A stretch of 64,000 nt of DNA from Cristatella mucedo (lineage: Eukaryota; Bryozoa; Phylactolaemata; Cristatellidae). A program made the translations under genes and the position numbers. Shown here piece by piece: positions 36,658 through 46,904 of this stretch. The notes beneath the pieces were generated by a model. It did not search any database and was not told where the DNA came from. It saw nothing but the letters and a program-made list of their open reading frames with translations. The stretch lies in contig WPIO01000057.1 of the NCBI GenBank assembly GCA_009760855.2, positions 1,333,501-1,397,500 of the forward strand, given 5' to 3'. Position 1 is the first letter of the stretch. Each line of letters begins with the position of its first letter.

Positions 36658-37320
36658 ACAAATAATAATAATAATAATAGTAATAATAAAAATACATTTG
36701 TAATACATTTGTATACCATCTCATACAACTAAAACCATTTCTGTGAACTTTACATATACTGGAAAGGAGGCAAGCTAATTAGTCAGTTTTTTAAAACGCC
36801 CAGTGTCGGCACGAAAAGCACTCACAAGTACAGTTCACAAGGATCATGTAAATGCTGAGTGGGACACGAGGGGTTTAACCTCCTTTTAAATGTCGTCAGG
36901 TTAAGTGATGTCATGAGGTAAGTCGAATGTGAGCTGCGAGAGGGGGGAGGGAACATACAAACTAGGGGCACGGTCTCTGCAGGATTTGAGCTAGTGAAGA
37001 CGCATAGCTAAGCGATTTGAGCCGTCTGATTTAGAAGTAATTAGGATAAGTAGTTGGAGCAAGAAAATAAAAGGACTTGACAGCCAGTAGCAGAACATTG
37101 GAGTCAATATCGTCTTTGGTGGTGAGCCGGTGCACGCCGTGAGAAGTTCACAGCAAACTAACCTAGCAGCTGATTTTTGAGCCAACTCAAGCAACCTTTA
37201 TAGCACAGGCAAGAAGACCTGCCAGGGGTGGGTTACAGAAGTCTAGAGAGAATGGCACCTACGCATGGAGCAGCTTGGCTGTGGCATCCTCAAATACAGA
37301 GCAACAGGTTCTAGCAGGCA
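36658..37320 (-). mobile_element. Old LINE family A copy
   Basis: The (AAT)n tail at 36660-36690 is followed by a diverged 3' UTR and C-terminal blocks on the minus strand (CTTTACATATACTGGAAAGG; GGGCACGGTCTCTGCAGGAT; ACAGCCAGTAGCAGAACATTG). Confidence 0.65.
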
Positions 37321-38420
37321 CACGGACTAGCCTGCCGGGGAGGTAGCAAGGTACACTTTTAAGGGAAGCACTCTTTTATACTGCTGACTGCTTGTGTCTG
37401 CCTTGCTCATCCCAGGTGTCACCGGATTGCAGCACCACTGCAAAACAACTGCCGGTAAGCTGGCAGCAGCTGGGGCCGAAGCAGCTCGGCCGCACCGAGA
37501 AAGATGTGATGGCCGTGCAAGCGCTTACCCTAAAAGCAGCCCACTATGCACGATGAGAGCCTGAAGGATTGGCGGTTTGGCTAGCCGAAGCATTTAGGCT
37601 CAAAGCAGACCGGCGTCTCACTCAGATGCAACCTGCTGGTGGCCGGCAAGCAGCCGCTCAGGCCCCCACTGCCCACATCGTATGCACAGCTCTCAGAGGG
37701 GGAATGAAAGGCGATCGCTTGATGTGGCCTCAGGCACTCGGCCATATTTCGAGCAGATGCATTAAGAAAGGCCCTGCAAGTGACAGCGAGCGAGTAGGCG
37801 CGCTCGAGCTTGCATGTGCGTGTGTGTCTGTGTGTGTGTGTGGGCGCACCTTTGAGCGATTCCCGAATTGGGGTGACACTCGACTACTCGGCAGCTCGAA
37901 GCGGCATGGCTAGCACCGAGTTGCAACTCGCTGTTCTTAAGGTGAGCAGTGCTGAACAAACGCACCGAATTGGTATTTTTATCGCAGCAGCGAGTGAAGA
38001 CAAGTGGAAAATCAGAAACAGCAGATACATGGCAGCGGCAGAGCACGGCAGCTTTAAAGGACAACCAGTAACCCAGCAAGATTAAGATAAAGTTCAATCG
38101 TTCTGCCTGTATGTAATGTGCTCTGCCCTCATGCCAAGCAAAGTTAAATGTTGCCATTGGAAAAAGCTAGTGGTCACTATGACCTGTACACTGCAACATG
38201 AAGGCTGTTGTGTGTAGAATGTCCGAGGCCAATCTCGTCCTGCTTTGAAATATTTGGTTGAAGCATGACTGTCCAATCTCCATTATTGTGAGAAGAAATT
38301 AATCAGAAAAAGTCTGGTTTTTCTACAAGTTTAATGCTTCCATCGACTGGCTGGAAAAAACAAATCTACACTTAGTGTTTTTCTTCCTGAAATTTCAGGA
38401 TCGAATACTGATGGCAGTAA
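37320..38420. other. No identifiable gene
   Basis: Unassigned, GC-rich at 37.4-37.9 kb, with a short (GT)n run at 37818-37845. Confidence 0.4.
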
Positions 38421-38424
38421 GAGT

Positions 38425-38568
38425 GCCACGGTGGTTTGACCCAGTGGTTGAGGTGCTCGCCCGACCCAGGTCTAGCCGAGGTCGTAGGCTCGAGCCCCGT
38501 GGCATATGTGAAGCGCCTGAATAGGAATTAAGCTCTCTTAGGGCGTTATACAAATGAATTATATTTTT
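38425..38568 (+). mobile_element. tRNA-derived SINE family I copy
   Basis: A-box-like TTTGACCCAGTGGTTGAGG, B-box GGCTCGAGCCC, then GTGGCATATGTGAAGCGCCTG and the LINE-like tail ending TTATACAAATGAATTATA. About 140 bp, nearly colinear with 44268-44404. Confidence 0.85.
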
Positions 38569-38569
38569 A

Positions 38570-40735
38570 CGGACAATTTGAACTTGACAGTTGGCTGATC
38601 GCAATGGGCCTTGTGACAAGGTCAAATCCGCATCTCCACCCGTGAATGAACAACAATCGGTGACCATGTACTTCTTTAAAATGCAGGCTTTTATGACAAA
38701 TACCTGTTGTATAGCAAGGAGTATATGGTGGCCTGCTGCCAAGCTAAAATGAAGAATTCTATGCACGACTGCAGCATTTGCAGAAGAGTGCATCTCAACT
38801 CCTCCATTCGGCTCCTTTTGCCAATTTGGCAGGTATCGATTAATAATTTTTCATGGCAATGCAAAACAATCAACTAACCAAAGGCCCGGCCAGACTCCTG
38901 ATAGCAGATGAATTCACATCATTAGCTAATCCATACAGGACTCACAGTTACGTCAATCAGTGTGTGAGGACAGGAGCTATGCCAAGTGGTTATTTGGATG
39001 ACAGTAAGAAGGAACTGACTCAAACCTGCTTATGCCTTCGCAGCTACTTGCTTGAAATCGGTGATGAACCACTGCACCGATAGACCTATAGACTGATAAA
39101 TTGCTTATTACCTCGAGTATGTGTGACCAGACCTAGACATCCTTGAAGAAACACCGACAATAATGAGCTGGCTGGCCAAAGGGGTTTCCTGTAGAGTGCA
39201 AATTTATAGCTAAAACCCATGGCACTAGTTATGGGTTTCTACTGACTCTCTAAGTCAAACTAGAAGCATTGTAATTGATTGCCCTAATTCAAAGGCAACC
39301 TAAACCTATGCAACAAAAGTACTTCCGGTGAACATTTGGATGTGTGGTGGGTATTCATGTTCCCTGCTACTAACCTATCGCTAATAACACGTGCATTGCT
39401 ATTCCTTGCTAATGTGTCTTGAATGATATGGTTAAACATTTGGTAATTCCTGGAAGAGCCGTCATCTACCAAAATAGGATACTCTCAGCATAGTGAAGCG
39501 GCCATCCACTGATGGCCCACAGTAACATGTGGTGCTGGCTAGTGACTGCCAACAAATCATAGCATAGCCCACGATTAGTTTCTGTGAAGTCTGCAGTTGC
39601 AATGTACCTAGGATGGCTGCAAAAAAAGACAGTTTGAGAGTTCCACGGTCGCTGAGTACACAATAGCACAGTCTTCTCTTCCTCAGCTAAGCCATCCAAA
39701 TCAGGGATGCCTCTGCTCCTGTAGGCTGCCACAGAGAAATGCCGAAGAAGGTTGCATTGCCATTGCTGGTAGCAAAGTAGCCATTGCCTGCAGCTGTAGT
39801 GCAATGGCTAACTCAACCTTCTTTCCAAGAAAGGTTGCCACACCATTGCAGGGCCAGTTAAGGTTGGCTGTGCGAGTGGCCTGGGCCTCACCGGGTGATC
39901 AGGGGAAGATGTTGATGCGAGGTGCCGCCTTTTTGACAACCACTTCGGCTAGCACAGCCCGGTCTTCCACATTTGCCTCAGTGTGACTTTCAGAGCACCA
40001 GGTGCTTAGCAGATTGCTCTCAACCGGCATTGGTGCCTGAGCATGCAGCGAGCGATCGCTTTGATTCGACCCGGTCAGCTGTATGCTGCCTCTGCCCTGA
40101 GCAGAAAGAAACTCTACCCCATTAGCTCTGGGACTACCGTCTAGCTATGACTGATGAGACTACCGTCTAGCTATGACGTGATCAGGGCCAGCCATAACCT
40201 TGTCCTTGAACGTTCGGTGTGCCCTGCAGGGTCGTCTATGGCAGCCGATGACCACTGAAAATTGAGGCCTCCGACAGCCTGCCACGGCCAGACTTTGTTG
40301 TCGATTATGGAATCCCCGTGGTCATCGTGTAGATGGGCCATCCTGCTTGACTGCAGTGAGGAGGCCCTCGAGTAGGCTGCAGACTGCAAGATCACCAAGC
40401 ATGCCGGCACAGTGAAAGAGTTTCTAGTTCAAGGGTAGAAACCAGTAGCCGCGATGCTTAGAGCTGCAGGCACCTGTGCTTGGGGCCTCACAGCTCAGCA
40501 AGTGAACGTTGCTACTGACATGCCGTGGAGCAACCGGAAGCTCAGCATCAGCAATGCGATTATGGGCAGCAGGGGGTGTGTGTAAGGAATTAAGAGAAGG
40601 GGACCATGCCGTCGTTCGGCAATTCAGTGCCTATCCTGTGGCAGCAAACCTCCCAACACTTGTAAATTCATGAAATATTATGCATATTTCTTTTTGAGTA
40701 CACATTGCTACATGCAGTCAATGTTTGCTAGTTAG
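38570..40735. other. No identifiable gene
   Basis: Unassigned. A 25-bp direct duplication (GACTACCGTCTAGCTATGAC) lies at 40130-40172. Confidence 0.45.
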
Positions 40736-40737
40736 AA

Positions 40738-40865
40738 AGCCTACGTAGGCGCATGAAAGCATGCGTAGGCGCATGAAAGCATGCACACATAAAAAAATGC
40801 ACACACAAACACAAATGTAAACACACACACACACACAGGCACAGACATACAAACACACAAATGCA
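40738..40865. repeat. Short tandem duplication and (CA)n run
   Basis: GTAGGCGCATGAAAGCATGC occurs twice in tandem at 40745-40785, followed by CA-rich sequence. Confidence 0.85.
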
Positions 40866-40934
40866 GCATACATACTAACCCAAAATCAAATGCAAGTGCT
40901 CACACAAATAATAAAAATAGTTCATTTAGATAGG

Positions 40935-41050
40935 ACCATAACAGAAGTCGTCCTATATCCAGGTGCTTTACATATGCAACCGGGCTCGAGCCAAATACCT
41001 CGGTTGTGTTGAAGGCATGGACCTTACCCTTGAGTTAAACCAGGGTGGCA
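40935..41050 (-). mobile_element. tRNA-derived SINE family I copy
   Basis: In reverse: CAGGTGCTTTACATATGCAAC (tail junction), B-box GGGCTCGAGCC, then an A-box-like CCTTGAGTTAAACCAG. Diverged. Confidence 0.65.
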
Positions 41051-41051
41051 C

Positions 41052-41888
41052 ACTCTTTTACTAGACTTACGGAGCTTATCATGAAGTGTGTCTAACCGTG
41101 CTGAGGCCTACTGCCACAAATTGGAAGTGAACCAAATGCCTTCAGGAAAGCAAACAAACCTAAAGGAAATGGTCCAAAATGCAGGCCAGCTACGAGCAAA
41201 GGTTAATGATACTTTCACTGCAAGACTCGTTCACTCTTGCGCTTCTGTCAAACAGCAAAGTGAATTCGCACAATGTCGAGGGGCGGTCAGTTTAAGTAAC
41301 AGCAAATGCACCTTCCACTCGAACAGGATTAGCATGGCAAGAGGGCAGGAGCTGAATGCAGAGAAGCAGCTGTGGCAGCTCGAGGCCGGTCGGTCAGTGC
41401 CGGTCAGCTTCAGGTGAGGTCAAGAAAGGGCACACCAGACTTGTACTATACACCAGACTTGCACTAAACGGAAATGGCTGTTACGGCAAACCATAGCCAG
41501 TGGCCCCCAGAGAGCTCCAGCCATCATGCCGACAGCCCTCAGCTGGAGCACTTCGTGACCTCGCACAGATAGCGATCTCGAAGCTTCACTTGAACCAACT
41601 GCTATCTGCAGCTGCAGCCCTGCTTGGCCAGCATTCAATTCTGAGCCAGGAAGGAATGACATCAGCCTAGCAGTAGATTGCACCAACACGTACAAGTCGA
41701 GTCGACATGGAGACGCAGACGGACAGCCAGCAACAAAGCAGCCTAGAAGAATAGAGGCCGGAAAGAAATGGCTGGCTGAAAAATAATCTGCTCGACCACA
41801 GCTGCAAACTTATCTCCATCCCGGCAGGAGGCCTCAAGCCAGCAGGCGCACCGGTCTCGAAGAGCCCCGAGTTGAATCCCCGGGAGCA
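41052..41888. other. No identifiable gene
   Basis: Unassigned. Frames on both strands lack domains. Confidence 0.45.
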
Positions 41889-41889
41889 G

Positions 41890-42220
41890 AGTAATGTAAT
41901 GTAATGTATCTCCGTCAGTAACTCCACAAAGTCATAAAGACCATGTGGGTGTTACGCAGGAGAGTTCTGCATAGCGCACTCACAGCCTAAGCAGCTTTCG
42001 GTACGCATTCGGTAGCCAACAGACTTCGTCTCACGCAACAAAGAGAAAGTGGGAAGCATAGCAGAGTTAGGAGAGCAGTTGAGGTAGTGAGTAGTATAGA
42101 AGTAGCAGTTCAGGACCGCTGAAAAAGATGTGCCATAGTCGGCAGTTGGAGAGTAGATGTCGTTGCATAAGAATTCTGGAAGCGAGTTCCACAGTCTAGG
42201 ACCTGCAGAGCTAAAGCTAG
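41890..42220 (-). mobile_element. LINE family B 3' end
   Basis: (TAATG)3 terminus at 41892-41906, the conserved 3' UTR and the last coding block (AAGAATTCTGGAAGCGAGTTC) are followed by truncation at CAGAGCTAAAGCTAGCG. About 330 bp. Confidence 0.88.
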
Positions 42221-42221
42221 C

Positions 42222-42793
42222 GAGAGGCAGGAGCTATGCCACTCTTGTCTCGGCACTGCTCTGCCTAAATTAAATGCCGGTCAGGAACAGGACCAGTGTG
42301 TTGGCCTACCAAGTCCAAGCCAATCGCCCCCCCCCCCCAGTTACCCTCTGCTCTTAAAAAAGCTGCGGCAGTGACTGGGTGGGGTGAGGAGGCTTGACTC
42401 AAAGCCGATTGGCCAAGTCATCATCTAAAGAAGCTACGACTGGTGCTATGCAAATCAGTCTGTTTGTGCCAGGCTTACTTACAGCGTTCTGCAATGTCAC
42501 TAACTGTGTGGTTCCTTTCTGGCACCAGTCAGAAAATAAAAATACCCTCTTTCTATAGGCTGCCTGCAGCCAGACCAGGTGAGTAGCATTCTCCACTCAC
42601 CAGCCCTCCCTCCTCCAGCTGTCCTGAGCTCTATCATTGATTGATTGATCCGTGGCTGTGCCACTCACCGTCCTGAAACAAGTCTTTAGCTGCTCTACTT
42701 GTAAAGCCGAACTTAGTGAGTACAGCAGTTCCATGGTCATCCTATAGGCTTTCCCTTGCCTTATCAGTGAATCTTAAACAACAATACGTCGCT
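42222..42793. other. No identifiable gene
   Basis: Unassigned, with a C10 run at 42329 and (ATTG)n at 42636-42648. Confidence 0.45.
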
Positions 42794-42794
42794 C

Positions 42795-42922
42795 ATGTAA
42801 TGTAATGTATCTCCGTCAGTAACTCCACAAAGTCATAAAGACCATGTGGGTGTTACACAGGAGAGTTTTGTATAGCGCACTCACAGCCTAAGCGGCTTTC
42901 GGTACGCATTCGGTAGCCAATG
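42795..42922 (-). mobile_element. LINE family B 3' terminus, very short
   Basis: (TAATG)2 and about 125 bp of 3' UTR, truncated right after GCATTCGGTAGCCAA. A second copy truncated at exactly this block is at 60962-61088. Confidence 0.85.
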
Positions 42923-42954
42923 CATGCATGGTTGCATGCCGTTGCACGACACAA

Positions 42955-43036
42955 CATGCACTGCACGTATGCACACTATATGCAACACACGTATGCACAC
43001 TATATGCAACACACGAGCACACATGCATACACATAG

Positions 43037-43100
<64 letters not shown>
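42955..43100. repeat. 25-bp tandem unit followed by (CA)n
   Basis: ACGTATGCACACTATATGCA plus ACACAC occurs twice in tandem at about 42966-43014, then about 30 CA units at 43030-43098. Confidence 0.9.
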
Positions 43101-43104
<4 letters not shown>

Positions 43105-43124
43105 CGCCGACGTGGACGACAGGC

Positions 43125-43435
43125 TCGCGGAAGAGGTCTGGGGCTTGCAGAACTTTAAGGCAACCCAGATCTTGGGTTCGAGTCATGCAGCAGATTATCC
43201 TTTGCTGCCCACTGCAAGCGGAGTGATAGCAGCCAGTCGTCTTCTGCAACTATATAAATAAGGCTGCTGAATTAGCCGACCTTTACATAATGTTCTACTT
43301 CGCAGAAGTTGTGACGGCTGCCATGTCATTTGCACAGCAGAGTGCAGTGCATGCACATGTGCATATGCGAAGCACCTAAATAGAGATTAAGTTCTCTTAG
43401 GGTGCTATACAAATGAATTATATTATTATTATGTG
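43125..43435 (+). mobile_element. SINE family II copy with LINE-like tail
   Basis: B-box GGGTTCGAGTC, the block CTTTGCTGCCCACTGCAAG, then AATAAGGCTGCTGAATTAGC, a spacer, and the tail GAAGCACCTAAATAGAGATT... ending with TATTATTATTAT. It shares the internal blocks with 7830-7980. The A-box side is uncertain. Confidence 0.65.
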
Positions 43436-43929
43436 CACGAATGCACCTTCGTTAACACGCAGGTGTGTGTACAGTTGTATGTGAGCCGACATAGTTCCGA
43501 TGCAGACATTCTCATGCACGAGCACGTGAGCTATTTATACAATATTCAACTTTGAAATGTGTATGCATTCTTACGTGACCAGCAGCTTATATTTTTTATT
43601 TTTGTAAGCTGTCTTTTCGAATATGCCGTTCTTTCCCTTTTTATCACTCGTCTACACAAATCACAGTGAGTTCTCACAGCCTTCTCACACCAGCCTTCCT
43701 TTCTCCTTCTTCTCACTTTTGGCTATGGGCACTGTGCTCACAGCAGCTAATACGGCTTCATTACATAGTCGTTTGGCACAGAGCCAGCTCACTCCCCTCA
43801 TACCGCCATGAGCACTGTGCCCATGACAACAGTGTGCTGGCTCTATAAACAAACTGTGCCTTATTAGCTGCTGAGCTGGGCATCAGTTTGCGGGGCTCAG
43901 GCTCGAAAGAGTCGTTACTCTCCTAGTGC

Positions 43930-44060
43930 TCCGATAGAATAATAGCAAATAATATAATAGCCATAATAAGACAAATAAGAATGTTTTTGTAGCACCCTAA
44001 GATAAGAGTGGGTCTAGGCACTTTATGTAAGCTGGAGGGTAAGTGAGTCATTAGTTCTGG
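43930..44060 (-). mobile_element. LINE family A 3' tail remnant
   Basis: AATAAT-type run followed by GTAGCACCCTAAGATAAGAG and TAGGCACTTTATGTAAGCTG, a diverged family A 3' end. Confidence 0.6.
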
Positions 44061-44267
44061 GACAAAGGACACGGACTAGCACCAAATGACAAGACTGTTA
44101 GCAGAGGTTAATTAAAGGCTGAAGATGACTTGAAGATGAAGATGACGCAAAGTCCTGTCGTCGTTCTGAGTGTCAACAGCTGTTACAATGCAGGCTTGCT
44201 ATTGTAATATCAGCCAACTCTGGTTCTCGGTTACTTTTTTTGTCTCAGTAGAAGAAAGAAGACGTTC

Positions 44268-44404
44268 GATCTGGTTTGGTCTATCGGTCAAGGTGCTCGC
44301 CTCGACCAAGGTCTGACTGAAGTCGTGGGCTCGAGCCCCGAGGCATATGTGAAGCGCCTGAACAGAGATTAAGTTCTCTTGGGGCGCTATAAAAATGAAT
44401 TGTC
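44268..44404 (+). mobile_element. tRNA-derived SINE family I copy (best preserved)
   Basis: A-box-like TGGTTTGGTCTATCGGTCAA, B-box GGGCTCGAGCCCC at 44327-44339, then GGCATATGTGAAGCGCCTGA and a tail (AGAGATTAAGTTCTCTTGGG GCGCTATAAAAATG) nearly identical to the A/C LINE tails. Length about 137 bp. Confidence 0.88.
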
Positions 44405-44945
44405 TTGTATCTTTATCATGCTGTCGGCTGTAAGTGATTTCTATACATATTCGTCATTATGGAAAAGAAAGCTCCATGACGTGTGATGGTGTATGCAGCA
44501 AGACGAGTCCAACCGAAATCAAAAATGTTTCTTGTGTTGGTTAAAACAAGCAGAGATGAACTGGAATTTCAAACTTCACCCCGACACATGAAGTACTAGT
44601 CGAGTTTTGGATTTCACAGGGCAAAATTCTACACTAAAAATGAAGCTGCATCAAAGTCACAAGAACTTACCTCATCAAACTTTCCGAATGTATCTTGATC
44701 TACCAAGGTTCGAAAATTTAGGATACAAGTCGCATATAATGCAGAGATCGGTACATTTTTTATTTGTAGATATGTTGCTTCCGGTTTACATCCGGGTTAG
44801 GCTGGTTTGCATAGCCATTTTTTGTTTTATACAGAAGTTGACCGAACTTCCGATTCCAATTCTAACACATTTGTCTTTCGAAAGGTACCCTAAACAAATA
44901 TTCGATTGTCGGACAAATTTTATAATTATTTTCTTACATTCCCCT
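44405..44945. other. No identifiable gene
   Basis: A 114-codon plus-strand frame at 44607-44951 has no recognisable domain and is AT-rich. Treated as unassigned. Confidence 0.35.
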
Positions 44946-44947
44946 AT

Positions 44948-45035
44948 ATAGCATAAGTAAAGTGTCTAGAAAGAGACTTTTGTTCTCGGAGAGCGCTATA
45001 CAAATGTATGATTACTATTGTTATTATTATTAGTA
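44948..45035 (+). mobile_element. LINE/SINE 3' tail
   Basis: TAAAGTGTCTAGAAAGAGAC...GAGAGCGCTATACAAATG followed by ATT repeats. Confidence 0.75.
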
Positions 45036-46180
45036 TTAATAAGGTAGGCTATTTCTGCTGCTCCAAAATAGGAGGTGCACTTTTACCTCAAGGATACGAC
45101 TAGCGGCGATGGTCCATTAGATAACGCAGGTGTTTTTCACGACCTGGGGGAGAGGTCGTGAAAGCACGCGAAAAGCCAAGATATCGCTCAGTATGGGGCC
45201 TTACACTTTTATGGGAAATTCCACCAGCCAGACTCCCAGCAAGTCGATCCAGGTACGTGATATGTGCCCTTAGAAAAGACGGCGTTTGGTCTAAGGCTCT
45301 GCTGCCGCTGGGGAAGGAGGCTCTTGCTCGGTGACTGTTGAAAGCAATATGCTCGTGTCCAGCTCTAAGCAGCTCTAAGGAGTAGAAGTCACCAAGACCC
45401 AACTCTGCCTAAAGTGGCCAATCGAAAAAAGGGGGGGGGGGGCTGCAGCCACCTACGAGGCTCTTATTCACTAGTGCCAGGCTACGGCCCTGACGAAGCT
45501 CGCTTGGGTGCAGCTGCTGCTGGCGAACCGTTGATCAGATGCCGTATTGACTGATGCAGGGCAGATCTCTCTTTCTCTCTCCCTCTCTCATTCGCGATAG
45601 GCGCTCAAAAAATGAAGTGGCAGCTTTCTTTACGTTCGGCCGCAGCGGCGCTAGGAGGTAATTACTGAGCTGCCAGTTTTAGCTGTAGCGGCCGAGCATT
45701 ACACCCCCTGTTCCGTCAATCAGATCTCCGGTTGGCAGAAAATCGATGCGTTCGCAACATATGACGAAACCGCTCACACAAAAATCCAGCGTTTTTTTAC
45801 TGCAACTCATCGGTACGAGCAACTCGGCACGCTGGGTCCGCCGCATCGCTAGTAATAACGCTACCGCGGAACGAGGGGGCGCGCACGATGGTGGCTGCTC
45901 GCGAGGTACGCCCGCCGGTGGGCGACGTAGCGTGTAACATGCGGCCGGCTAAAGCGGCAGGCGCACAACTGTTCTTGCTGAATAGAAAAGGTATCGAATA
46001 TAAACACGCGGAGCTCTGGGCTCGCATGCGAGTCCAGCCCCAGCCGGTTGGTCTAATCGACCGGAAGAGACGCAGTCGCCGCGGCTGTCGGGCTGGGATA
46101 AATAAATCTGCGCCGACGCCGCTATTTTACGAACAGAAGAAAAAAGCCTGTTAGAAGAAAATAATACTTAGTATCTACGA
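45036..46180. other. No confirmed gene; CpG-rich right part
   Basis: Unassigned. A 100-codon minus-strand frame at 45100-45402 and frames on both strands at 45.8-46.15 kb have no recognised domain. The region adjoins the divergent promoter, so untranslated or further exon sequence of the minus-strand gene may lie here. Confidence 0.3.
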
Positions 46181-46532
46181 TCTATAAGTATGCATACAAG
46201 GCCGAACAAATTGCGGGGTCGTGAAAAAATGTACATGCACAATCGCCCCGACACCTCGCGAGCAGACGGCCGAGAGGCAACCGCAACCGAAAGCAGCCGA
46301 TCTTGTCCCGTTCGCATATGGCGGAGATAGAAATAACGTAAGAATTTGACGTGCCTAGATTCAAAAGTGAAACTCTGATGTATTTATTACTAAGCAAGCT
46401 GTCGGCGAACACTAGCCTCGCGAACTCCCTGCTACGCTTTCGGGCACCGGGTGGCTCCACGACTACAATGGGAAGCCAGCAGGTAACGGCCGCGTGCTGC
46501 GGGCAACGTAACACGCACGTCATCTCTCTTAC

Positions 46533-46631
46533 CCTGTTCACGCCTTCGGGATGACTGAGTTTATGGTCTACGACGATTTCTTTTCTGGAGCGCTGGGATA
46601 ATTCGTACTCCCCAAACGCTTCGTCTGCCAT
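46533..46631 (-). CDS. Candidate first coding exon of an unidentified minus-strand gene
   Basis: On the minus strand an ATG in good context (AGAAGATGG) opens 33 codons, MADEAFGEYELSQRSRKEIV followed by VDHKLSHPEGVNR. They end exactly at a donor reading AGG|GTAAGA in phase 0. The composition is ordinary soluble protein, charged and without low complexity, and the exon lies in a CpG-rich region back to back with makorin. I do not recognise the protein. Later exons would lie below 46.5 kb on the minus strand, and I could not identify any. The open frame continues past the donor to 46182, but that part reads less like protein (Cys/Arg-rich). Confidence 0.5.
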
Positions 46632-46869
46632 CTTCTGTCATCACTGGGGCGACCAACCGCAGCCGCGGACAGATCTAGTGGTCTACCAGTTTTGCCCAAT
46701 ATAATAAATCTATTCATATATATTCATTTATAAAAATATATATAGTGTAATGATTGAATATTAATCTAATTTAATTAACCGCAGAGACCATAAATAAAAC
46801 TAATACTAGATTGACGCCGGCTATGCGAGAGGCCCAGTTTCCGGTACGGATGTTGGCGGAATTCCCTGG
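46632..46869. promoter_or_regulatory. CpG-rich bidirectional promoter between two start codons
   Basis: Lies between the ATG of a minus-strand first-exon candidate (46631) and the predicted makorin ATG (46870). The surrounding 45.8-47.0 kb is visibly richer in CG dinucleotides than the AT-rich flanks. No TATA box is obvious; an AT-rich island at 46700-46800 interrupts it. Promoter function is inferred from position only. Confidence 0.45.
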
Positions 46870-46904
46870 ATGGCACGTTCCGTAATGTCTAATGGCGTGT
46901 GCTG
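46870..46904 (+). CDS. MKRN: Makorin exon 1 (predicted, coding part)
   Basis: Starts at ATG 46870 (MARSVMSNGVC) and ends in phase 2 at a donor reading GTATGC. Joining it to the acceptor at 47394 completes a C-X7-C-X5-C-X3-H finger (C11, C19, C25, H29), the spacing of the first makorin CCCH finger. This was chosen because it was the only upstream piece I found that supplies the missing first Cys in phase. An in-frame ATG at residue 6 is an alternative start. A distant or non-canonical first exon remains possible. Confidence 0.6.

Noticed and set aside
44607-44951. 114-codon AT-rich plus frame
   Set aside because: No domain, no splice context, and it ends at a LINE tail.
45100-45402. 100-codon minus-strand frame considered as an exon of the makorin-divergent gene
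   Set aside because: No convincing acceptor in the right phase and no domain. Left as unassigned.
46351-46554. Short plus-strand frame reading QQVTAACC, superficially like the start of makorin finger 1 (KQVTCRYF)
   Set aside because: Spacing to the next Cys does not fit, and it lies opposite the minus-strand first exon.
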